Assembly (NCBI GenBank): GCA_017481065.1
Contig: JAFUPT010000059.1
Span: 1 to 5,825 of the forward strand
Direction of reading: 5' to 3'
Length of the DNA: 5,825 nt
Source of the DNA: Clostridia bacterium
Lineage (GTDB): Bacteria > Bacillota_A > Clostridia > Christensenellales > Aristaeellaceae
The notes under the pieces are model-generated. The model was not told the origin of the DNA and ran no database searches. It worked only from the letters and a program-made list of their open reading frames with translations. The translations under genes and the position numbers were made by a program. The stretch's first letter is position 1. Each line of letters begins with the position of its first letter. Shown here piece after piece: positions 1 to 4,433 of the stretch.

Positions 1-1
1 A

Positions 2-31
2 CCCCCGTAAGCGCACTTCGTGCGCTGGGGG
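2..31. repeat. G/C-rich hairpin at the window edge
   Basis: CCCCC (2-6) can pair with GGGGG (27-31), and AGCGCA (10-15) pairs with TGCGCT (21-26) around a CTTCG loop. GTA (7-9) is left as a bulge. No T-run follows on either strand, so this is not a classical intrinsic terminator. It may be the 3' hairpin of a gene lying left of the window. Positions 32-62 contain nothing I can recognise. Confidence 0.5.
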
Positions 32-70
32 ACGGAAATGGAAGGGCCTGAGGGGGTGTTCTTCCCTGCG

Positions 71-147
71 GCGGGATGAGGGCATCCCGCCCTACGATTC
101 TGCTTCTATTTAAGGAATTCCGTAGGGCGGCTTGCCCACAAGCCGCC
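71..147. repeat. Head-to-head pair of REP-like palindromes
   Basis: The first palindrome has arms GCGGGATG (71-78) and CATCCCGC (83-90) around a 4-nt loop. The second has arms GGCGGCTTG (126-134) and CAAGCCGCC (139-147), also around a 4-nt loop. They face each other: CCGCCCTACG (87-96) is the exact reverse complement of CGTAGGGCGG (121-130). The spacer between them is A/T-rich (97-120). The arms differ in sequence (GGATG/CATCC against GCTTG/CAAGC), yet each is perfectly self-complementary. This is the architecture of a REP/BIME-like element. No REP-associated transposase is visible in the window. Confidence 0.7.
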
Positions 148-179
148 GTTTATCTTTCTGCAACACGAAGCGTTGCTTA

Positions 180-270
180 CAGAGGGGTCCAGGGGAAATC
201 ATTTCCCCTGGCAGGGGTTCTCAGGGGACAGCGTCCCCTGAGCGTCACCCCAACGTCTCCCCAGCGTCAC
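180..270 (+). repeat. Dispersed two-hairpin repeat, copy A (type I), with tandem tail
   Basis: Hairpin 1 has arms CCAGGGGAA (189-197) and TTCCCCTGG (203-211) with loop ATCAT. Hairpin 2 has arms CTCAGGGGAC (220-229) and GTCCCCTGAG (233-242) with loop AGC. The unit ends in AGCGTC (241-246), which starts a degenerate 11-bp tandem: AGCGTCACCCC, AACGTCTCCCC, then AGCGTCAC (241-270). The stop codon of the portal gene (267-269) lies inside the third tandem unit. Positions 180-221 are the perfect inverse of 1592-1633 in copy B. Relative to the portal mRNA this is a 3' untranslated element. Confidence 0.85.
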
Positions 271-1541
271 ACCATGCCGCTCAGGCGCATGGCGCGGCGC
301 TCCAACTCCTCCTTGGGCAGCACATCCTTCAGCGCTTCGAGGGTCTGCGCCTGTTCGAGCTCGTTGGCGGGAAGCGCGCGAGTAAAGATCATGCGCACCC
401 TTTCGGCGTCGAGCCATGCCTCGCCGCGGCAGGCGAGGAAATGGGCATAGGCGCGCAGGCGGCTGCGCAGGGCTTCACGGAACCAGCGCTCCTTGATTTT
501 GGTCAGCTGTTCGAGGCCAAGCAGCTTATATCGCATGGCCACGCCGCTGGAATTCCCGGCAAACTGGGCGTCCGTGAGGTCCGGCACCATGCTCATCTTG
601 TGGATATCGGACTTGATTGCGTCCCTCAATACTTCGGTGTCGGCCTCGTTGAGCTGTTTGCAGAGCCATTCGGCATGGGCGTCGCAGTCCGGGAGGGAGA
701 GCGCCTTGTCCTCCCGCAGCTGCTGGCCGGGAGTCCTGCCGCGGCTGTCGGTTTCCAGCGTGCAGCCGTAGAGCACCAGCAATGCATCCACAAACTGCTG
801 CTTATCGTTCATGCGGTCGCTCTGGAGCAGGTTGTAAGCGTCGATCAGGGGAATCACGCCCTCGAAATCGCCCTTCTCATCCTCATCGTTCCAGTATTCG
901 ATGAGCGGCACCTGGCCGAAGTAGTGGGGCTGGATGGATTCCGGCTCCAGCATCTTCGGATCGGCGAGGCTCTTCACCCGGTAGACGAGCGCATCCCTTT
1001 CCGTGTACACATGAACGATAAAGCCCAGCAGCCTGCCGTCCGGCGCGCGCCACGGCGCGCTGTACATGCCCAGCATCGGCTTGTTTTCCACGCTGTCATC
1101 GTAGACAACAAAGGCGTCCCTCGGGTCCAGCGCCGCAGTGCGGGGACAGGCGCTTCCATCCGCAAACAACAGCTCCACACCCTTGCCGTAGATGCTGGCG
1201 TCGCGGGCGAGCTCCGCATCCACGCTGTCCACCGCGCCGCCGGCATATTCCCGCTTCACCGCTGCCAGCGCATCTTCCTGGCCCTCCGATTCATATTGCA
1301 CCGGGTTGCCGATCAGGTAGCCCGCAGCCATCGTGGATATGTAGCGCGGAAACGCATGGGCGATCCGCAGGTTCGGCAGGCCAGCACTGCGCACCCGGTG
1401 CTCGATGGCGTGCCTGCCGTCGTAATAGGCGCGCAGCCGCGCAAGCCTGCCCACGCCCTCGGTGTGCTCCTTCAGACAGCTCTCCAGCAGGGAGCGCTCC
1501 GGCACACCATTCTGAAATTCCTTTCGGGGTCTGATAATCAT
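267..1541 (-). CDS. Phage portal protein, SPP1 gp6-like
   Basis: This 424-aa protein would form the dodecameric ring at one capsid vertex, through which the terminase motor drives DNA and to which the neck attaches. It shows the hallmarks of SPP1 Gp6-type portals: a basic N-terminal stretch with YYDGRHAI (39-46), RIAHAFPRYI (59-68) followed by GYLIGNPV (74-81), ARDASIYGKGVELLF (112-126), and FGQVPLIEYWND (208-219). The long helical stem/clip region runs around 226-260, and HKMSMVPDLTD plus the GNSSGVAMRYKL segment span about 314-340. A well-placed AGGAGG (1552-1547) lies 5 nt before the ATG and fixes the start. It is the third gene of the terS-terL-portal series but is separated from terL by 258 bp of repeats, where phages usually leave little or no gap. 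The C-terminal tail after about residue 410 is short for the family, and the stop codon lies in repeat-derived sequence, so modest truncation is possible. No capsid gene follows within the 266 bp to the window edge. Confidence 0.93.
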   Translation of the reverse strand: MIIRPRKEFQNGVPERSLLESCLKEHTEGVGRLARLRAYYDGRHAIEHRVRSAGLPNLRIAHAFPRYISTMAAGYLIGNPVQYESEGQEDALAAVKREYAGGAVDSVDAELARDASIYGKGVELLFADGSACPRTAALDPRDAFVVYDDSVENKPMLGMYSAPWRAPDGRLLGFIVHVYTERDALVYRVKSLADPKMLEPESIQPHYFGQVPLIEYWNDEDEKGDFEGVIPLIDAYNLLQSDRMNDKQQFVDALLVLYGCTLETDSRGRTPGQQLREDKALSLPDCDAHAEWLCKQLNEADTEVLRDAIKSDIHKMSMVPDLTDAQFAGNSSGVAMRYKLLGLEQLTKIKERWFREALRSRLRAYAHFLACRGEAWLDAERVRMIFTRALPANELEQAQTLEALKDVLPKEELERRAMRLSGMV

Positions 1542-1546
1542 GTAAA

Positions 1547-1552
1547 CCTCCT
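1547..1552 (-). promoter_or_regulatory. Ribosome binding site of the portal gene
   Basis: The minus strand reads AGGAGG, then TTTAC, then ATG. This is a full-consensus Shine-Dalgarno with a 5-nt spacer. It lies just outside repeat copy B (tail at 1569-1574), so the portal gene carries its own initiation signal and does not depend on coupling to terL. Confidence 0.85.
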
Positions 1553-1568
1553 ATTTTGACGGGAGAAA

Positions 1569-1636
1569 GACGCTAGGGGACTCTGTCCCCTAGAACCCCT
1601 GCCAGGGGAAATGATTTCCCCTGGACCCCTCTGCAA
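1569..1636 (-). repeat. Dispersed two-hairpin repeat, copy B (type I)
   Basis: Hairpin 2 has arms CTAGGGGAC (1573-1581) and GTCCCCTAG (1585-1593). Hairpin 1 has arms CCAGGGGAA (1602-1610) and TTCCCCTGG (1616-1624). The boundary motif CCTCTGCAA is at 1628-1636 and the reverse-complemented tail GACGCT at 1569-1574. It is inverted relative to copy A, and 1592-1633 matches 180-221 perfectly as reverse complement. It sits in the 5' leader of the portal gene. All four other copies lie 3' of a gene. Confidence 0.85.
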
Positions 1637-1637
1637 A

Positions 1638-1686
1638 GGCGCGCACTGCGCGCCAGAAATATTTCCCAGCGATGCGCAGCATCGCT
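1638..1686. repeat. Two internal hairpins between repeat copies B and C
   Basis: The first hairpin has arms GGCGCGC (1638-1644) and GCGCGCC (1648-1654) with loop ACT. The second has arms AGCGATGC (1668-1675) and GCATCGCT (1679-1686) with loop GCA. They fill the centre of the B-C composite, whose two halves meet through the inverted boundary motifs CCTCTGCAA (1628-1636) and TTGCAGAGG (1686-1694). Neither has a T-run, so neither is an obvious intrinsic terminator. They occupy the same place as the two terminator hairpins of the D-E composite. Confidence 0.65.
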
Positions 1687-1789
1687 TGCAGAGGTTTCCA
1701 AAGGGAATCATTCCCTTTGGTCGGGGGTCTGGGGGCAGACAGCCCCCAGCAGCGCCCCTGAGCGTCACCCCTGAGCGTCGCCCCCCAGC
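1686..1789 (+). repeat. Dispersed repeat, copy C (type II), with tandem tail
   Basis: The leading hairpin has arms CCAAAGGGAA (1698-1707) and TTCCCTTTGG (1711-1720) with loop TCA. A second has arms CTGGGGGC (1729-1736) and GCCCCCAG (1742-1749). Next comes AGCGCCCCTGAGCGTC, which looks like the right half of the third hairpin seen complete in copy E. The tail repeats as CTGAGCGTCACCC (1758-1770) and CTGAGCGTCGCCC (1771-1783), then CCCAGCG. It ends about 10 bp from the terL stop codon. In the terL transcript it forms the 3' untranslated element. Positions 1693-1720 are identical to 4435-4462 in copy E. Confidence 0.8.
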
Positions 1790-1790
1790 G

Positions 1791-1798
1791 CCTCCTCC
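1791..1798 (-). other. Orphan Shine-Dalgarno after terL
   Basis: The minus strand reads GGAGGAGG directly after the terL stop codon. No start codon lies 5-10 nt downstream, because the sequence runs straight into the tail of repeat copy C. It may be a relic of the ribosome binding site of the gene that originally followed terL. It could also be a chance purine run. Confidence 0.4.
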
Positions 1799-1799
1799 G

Positions 1800-3053
1800 T
1801 CATATTCCCAGCACTCCCCGGTCCAGCGTGCCCGCACGGCGGCGGCGAATGATGTCCTCCAGGGCATAGCGGGCGGCGTCGATCAGGTGGTTGTCCCTAT
1901 CCGGGCAATCGGCGCGGAAATTGCCGTTGCCGTCGGCCTCATACTCGTAGGCGGAAAACTCCCGGGCGGCGTTGGGGCAGCGCGCCGGATCAATGATGAT
2001 TTCGCCCAGCTCCTGCAAAAAGCGTATGCCCTCGCGCACGCTGCCGGGACCTTTTTTCGCGCCGACAGCGGCGATTCCCCGGCTGCGCAGCTCCTGGATC
2101 ATGCGGGGATCGGCGCTGTCGCAGTGCACGGTTTCACCCCGGCAGCGCGCCTTTACCTCGGCAGCCAGGCGGTCCGCCGGCGTGCGCACGCCGAAGAACT
2201 CCTCCGCTACGAACAGCCGGCGCAGCCTCGCGTCGTAATGCACCCGGATGAACGCATCCGGGTCCACCGCGAAGCCGAAATCCAGGCCGTTCAGCGAACG
2301 GTCCGCGGCATGCAGCTCCGCATCCCGAACCGTCCTCAGCGAAAGGTTATCAAACACCTGGCCGCCGCTGCCGGTGCTCTCCCCCAGGTACATGTGGCGG
2401 TATGCCCGCTCGTTCACCCGGCGGAGCGCCTCCGCCCCGGCAATGAAGCCCCCGCCCAGCCATTGCGGCGGCACATCCAGATAGCAGCTGTGATGCACCA
2501 GCCGGCCCGGCAGGGACAGCAGCGCCTCGGCATTGATCCAGTTCGACAGCGATACCGGCGGGTTGTAGCTGAAAAAGGTCACTACGCGCTCCGTTCCGCG
2601 CACGATGCTGGCCTTGATGGTGCGCACATCCTGCATGCCGGAAAATTCCGAAGCCTCTTCAAACCAGAGATAGCCAAACGCGCCCCGCTTCAATTTCAGG
2701 GATTTCGATTTCCCCGGGTCATCCGCGCCGCGAAACAGGATGCGCTGCCCCGTGGGGATGATGGTGATCTCCATGGGCGAAAGCCGGGTCTCCACCAGAT
2801 CGGCCATGCCCAGCAGCTCGATGGCCCACAGCAGCTGTTCAAACACCGATTCCCGCAGCGTGGCCGCCACCTTGCGATACACGATGGCATGCATATCCGG
2901 ATTTTTCAGCAGCCCCAGCAGGATCTCAATGGATACAAAGCTGGATTTTGCCGACCCGCGCCCGCCTTTCAGGAAATATTCATCGTGCCTGCCTGCGCGT
3001 ATATCCGCATGCACGGCATGAAAGGCGGGCGCGATCAGCTCACTCAGCCGCAT
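1800..3053 (-). CDS. terL: Phage terminase large subunit, PBSX-type
   Basis: This 417-aa ATP-driven DNA translocase and headful/site nuclease packages phage DNA into the prohead through the portal. The ATPase domain shows Walker A GGRGSAKS (30-37), Walker B GYLWFEEAS (127-135) with tandem glutamates 132-133, and a coupling motif FFSYNPP (160-166). The RNase H-like nuclease domain shows GLDFGFAVDPDA (256-267, D258), HCDSADP (310-316, D312) and DRDNHLIDA (385-393, D387/D392). The catalytic acids are therefore retained and nothing suggests a dead enzyme. The ATG at 3053 is chosen because the family N-terminus begins there and it overlaps the end of terS by 14 nt, consistent with translational coupling. 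An in-frame extension to 3191 would only translate terS in another frame. The stop codon overlaps an ATG (ATGA at 1803-1800) and is followed by an orphan GGAGGAGG. Confidence 0.96.
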   Translation of the reverse strand: MRLSELIAPAFHAVHADIRAGRHDEYFLKGGRGSAKSSFVSIEILLGLLKNPDMHAIVYRKVAATLRESVFEQLLWAIELLGMADLVETRLSPMEITIIPTGQRILFRGADDPGKSKSLKLKRGAFGYLWFEEASEFSGMQDVRTIKASIVRGTERVVTFFSYNPPVSLSNWINAEALLSLPGRLVHHSCYLDVPPQWLGGGFIAGAEALRRVNERAYRHMYLGESTGSGGQVFDNLSLRTVRDAELHAADRSLNGLDFGFAVDPDAFIRVHYDARLRRLFVAEEFFGVRTPADRLAAEVKARCRGETVHCDSADPRMIQELRSRGIAAVGAKKGPGSVREGIRFLQELGEIIIDPARCPNAAREFSAYEYEADGNGNFRADCPDRDNHLIDAARYALEDIIRRRRAGTLDRGVLGI

Positions 3054-3435
3054 CCGGGATATCGTCCACCACCACCGGCAATTCCTGCCTGAGCACGCTG
3101 CCGATATCGCTGAACACGCCCAGCCGCTTGCCCAGCAGCTCCGCCGCGCGCATCCGGGGCGAGGAATTCTTTTCCGGCCTCTCGCCGTCAATCTCGCCGC
3201 GCATCACCTCGGTCAAAAATACCAGCACCTCGTCCGCCGACGCAATGTTCTTCTCCTGCGCCGCCTTCAGCCGCCCTTCCATGTAAGCGCGTACCGCGGG
3301 CTGGCGCTTCGCGCCCTGGGCATAGCTGCGCTTGAAGCCCGCCTGCTCGGCTGCCTCCGATGCATTGCCCAGCTGCAGGTATAAATCCGCAAACCTGCGC
3401 TGACGCTCCGTAAGTTTCAGGTTCATTTCTTCCAT
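3040..3435 (-). CDS. terS: Phage terminase small subunit
   Basis: This 131-aa DNA-recognition subunit forms a ring, binds the packaging initiation site and hands DNA to TerL. The N-terminal region LTERQRRFADLYLQLGNASEAAEQAGF (8-34) is the typical helix-turn-helix of the Terminase_2/XtmA family, preserving the family pattern of a target-searching segment followed by an N-A-x-x-A-A helix. A central helical region (about 46-80) for oligomerisation includes ADEVLVFLTEVMRGEI. It ends with an acidic tail likely to contact TerL. The start at 3435 has GGGAGG (3449-3444) 8 nt upstream. An alternative ATG at 3426 has a weaker signal. It is the first gene of the minus-strand packaging series, about 40 nt downstream of a consensus promoter start, and its 3' end overlaps terL. 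Confidence 0.94.
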   Translation of the reverse strand: MEEMNLKLTERQRRFADLYLQLGNASEAAEQAGFKRSYAQGAKRQPAVRAYMEGRLKAAQEKNIASADEVLVFLTEVMRGEIDGERPEKNSSPRMRAAELLGKRLGVFSDIGSVLRQELPVVVDDIPDAAE

Positions 3436-3460
3436 TCTCTTCGCCTCCCGGCCATGAATT

Positions 3461-3474
3461 AACCGTTTTCGGTT
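3461..3474. promoter_or_regulatory. Candidate operator 1 at the terS transcription start
   Basis: The site is a perfect palindrome, AACCG-TTTT-CGGTT, with core CCGTTTTCGG (3463-3472). It begins a few bases after the expected start of terS transcription (about 3476), an ideal place for a repressor to block initiation or escape. The same core recurs at 3533-3542 and, as its reverse complement, at 3651-3660. Binding by the divergent S24 repressor is inference. Confidence 0.65.
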
Positions 3475-3482
3475 ATGTCGGC

Positions 3483-3511
3483 ATTATAAACCCGCAAGTG
3501 GGTATTGTCAA
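3483..3511 (-). promoter_or_regulatory. Consensus sigma-70-type promoter for terS-terL-portal
   Basis: On the minus strand the -35 box TTGACA (3511-3506) and the -10 box TATAAT (3488-3483) both match consensus perfectly, with the optimal 17-nt spacer. The spacer itself contains an imperfect palindrome, ACCC-N6-GGGT (3490-3503), which might be a further weak operator. Such a strong promoter in front of packaging genes implies tight repression in the uninduced state. Confidence 0.88.
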
Positions 3512-3530
3512 TCTGATTTTTTGATATTTT

Positions 3531-3546
3531 ATCCGTTTTCGGGTAA
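3531..3546. promoter_or_regulatory. Candidate operator 2 between the divergent promoters
   Basis: The core CCGTTTTCGG (3533-3542) is identical to operator 1 and is set in ATCCGTTTTCGGGTAA. It lies 8 bp upstream of the -35 box of the repressor promoter and 19 bp upstream of the -35 of the terS promoter. A repressor here could affect both directions, or activate its own promoter from an upstream position. Confidence 0.6.
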
Positions 3547-3554
3547 TTTTTTAC

Positions 3555-3583
3555 TTGCCAAAGGCATAAAAAAAGGGTATACT
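3555..3583 (+). promoter_or_regulatory. Promoter of the S24 repressor
   Basis: The -35 box TTGCCA (3555-3560) and the -10 box TATACT (3578-3583) are separated by 17 nt. Transcription would start near 3590, giving a leader of about 27 nt. An inverted repeat, GGTAT (3576-3580) and ATACC (3592-3596), overlaps the -10 box and the start region. Confidence 0.75.
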
Positions 3584-3616
3584 GTTTCCAGATACCTTAG
3601 AAAAGGGGATATGAAG

Positions 3617-4249
3617 ATGGAACTGCGCGAAATTCTCGCCCGGCTTAAAACCGAAAACGGGTTGACTACGGACGCCCTGTCCCGGGCCTCGGGCGTGCCG
3701 AAGGGCACGCTGAACAAGCTGCTCAACGGCGAGACCCGCAATCCCACGGGGGCGACCCTGAAGAAGATCGCCGATGCGCTCAGCTGCCCTGTAGAGCTGT
3801 TTTACAGCCGCCCCGCCAACGTGAACGCCTATCTCGCCACCCTGAAAAATGCCGGGGACATCGTTTCCGTGCGCCGGCGCGCCATCCCCCTGCTGGGCGA
3901 AATCGCTGCCGGCACGCCCATCCTCGCCGAGGAAAGCGCCGAGCTGGTCTACTGCGATGATTCCCTCCATTGCGATTGCGCCCTGCGGGTGCGCGGCGAC
4001 AGCATGGTGGGCGCCCGCATCCACGATGGCGACCTCGTTTTCCTCCGCCTGCAGGATGATGTGGACGACGGCGAAATTGCCGCGGTCGTTCTCGATGATG
4101 AGGCCACCCTCAAGCGCGTCTACCACATCAAAAACGGCCTCCAGCTCATCGCCGAAAATCCCAGATACAAACCCATGGTCTTTACCCTCGATGAATGCAC
4201 CTCCATCCGCATCGTCGGCAAGGCGGTGGGCTTCCAGAGCAGCCTGTGA
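3617..4249 (+). CDS. XRE-family S24 (LexA/CI-type) self-cleaving repressor
   Basis: This 210-aa two-domain transcriptional repressor would keep the element silent. The N-terminal DNA-binding domain (about 1-65) has a helix-turn-helix: TTDALSRASGVPKGTLNKLL (17-36), followed by NGETRNP. The C-terminal S24 peptidase domain has a cleavage-site motif EIAAGTP (95-101, predicted scission A98-G99), the nucleophile in RGDSM (S129), and the general-base lysine in ATLKR (K166). All elements of RecA-stimulated autocleavage are present, so DNA damage should inactivate it. The ATG at 3617 is preferred because AGGGG (3604-3608) lies 8 nt upstream. An ATG at 3611 (two extra residues) would have only a 2-nt spacer, and an extension to 3521 would run through the promoter. 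It is transcribed divergently from terS, with candidate operators between them and inside its own first codons. It ends 21 bp before repeat copy D. Confidence 0.93.
   Translation: MELREILARLKTENGLTTDALSRASGVPKGTLNKLLNGETRNPTGATLKKIADALSCPVELFYSRPANVNAYLATLKNAGDIVSVRRRAIPLLGEIAAGTPILAEESAELVYCDDSLHCDCALRVRGDSMVGARIHDGDLVFLRLQDDVDDGEIAAVVLDDEATLKRVYHIKNGLQLIAENPRYKPMVFTLDECTSIRIVGKAVGFQSSL
3649..3663. promoter_or_regulatory. Candidate operator 3 inside the repressor gene
   Basis: AACCGAAAACGGGTT has core CCGAAAACGG (3651-3660), the exact reverse complement of the core in operators 1 and 2. It lies in codons 12-15 of the repressor, about 60 bp downstream of its transcription start. A roadblock-type negative autoregulation would fit this position. 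It could also be a coincidence of the coding sequence (Lys-Thr-Glu-Asn-Gly). Confidence 0.5.
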
Positions 4250-4270
4250 GGGGAAGAGGCAGTCAGGGGA

Positions 4271-4339
4271 AACGCTCAGGGGACTCCGTCCCCCGAAACC
4301 CCTGCCAGGGGGGAATGATTTCCCCTGGACCCCTCTGCA
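4271..4339 (-). repeat. Dispersed two-hairpin repeat, copy D (type I)
   Basis: Hairpin 2 has arms TCAGGGGAC (4276-4284) and GTCCCCCGA (4288-4296), with one A-C mismatch. Hairpin 1 spans 4305-4328 and pairs CCAGGGG with CCCCTGG. It carries an extra G, so it is less regular than copies A and B. The reverse-complemented tail AACGCT is at 4271-4276 and the boundary CTCTGCA at 4333-4339. It lies in the 3' untranslated region of the repressor mRNA, immediately before the terminators, in the same sense relative to its gene as copies A, C and E. Confidence 0.8.
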
Positions 4340-4342
4340 TAA

Positions 4343-4371
4343 AAAATCGACCCCGGAGCAGGGTCGATTTT
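4343..4371 (-). terminator. Intrinsic terminator, probably for tyrS, possibly bidirectional
   Basis: An 11-bp stem, AAAATCGACCC (4343-4353) and GGGTCGATTTT (4361-4371), encloses a 7-nt loop. On the minus strand the stem ends in a T6 run, which suits transcripts coming from tyrS. On the plus strand there are only four T before a G, so termination of the repressor transcript here would be weaker. Confidence 0.75.
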
Positions 4372-4389
4372 GAATATACAAGACGAAAC

Positions 4390-4428
4390 GGCTCCCCTGT
4401 GCAAGGGGAGCCTTTTATTCCTTTTTAT
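4390..4428 (+). terminator. Intrinsic terminator of the repressor transcript
   Basis: The perfect 9-bp G/C-rich stem GGCTCCCCT (4390-4398) and AGGGGAGCC (4404-4412) has loop GTGCA and is followed by the T-rich tract TTTTATTCCTTTTTATT. The minus-strand side lacks a good T-run, so this serves plus-strand transcription. It lies beyond the terminator assigned to tyrS, so the two convergent transcripts would overlap in this spacer. Confidence 0.85.
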
Positions 4429-4433
4429 TACTG

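Noticed and set aside
132..1559. Long plus-strand open frame (475 codons) opposite the portal gene
   Set aside because: It is antisense to a clearly recognisable portal protein. It has no ribosome binding site and translates repeat copy A at its start. It is a G/C-content shadow.
180..1789. CRISPR array
   Set aside because: The repeated units are palindrome pairs in mixed orientation around genes, with no regularly spaced unique spacers and no cas genes.
1611..3092. Long plus-strand open frame (493 codons) opposite terL
   Set aside because: It is antisense to terL, which has intact ATPase and nuclease motifs. The product is low-complexity and resembles no protein family I recognise.
3054..3191. 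N-terminal extension of TerL by 46 residues
   Set aside because: The extension lies wholly within terS in another frame. The family N-terminus and the overlap-type coupling favour the ATG at 3053.
3521..3616. N-terminal extension of the repressor from a TTG at 3521
   Set aside because: It would cover the -35/-10 promoter and an operator. The helix-turn-helix domain begins naturally at the ATG at 3617, which has a good ribosome binding site.
3551..4381. Minus-strand open frame (276 codons) opposite the repressor
   Set aside because: It is the shadow of the S24 repressor and starts in repeat copy D and the terminator region.
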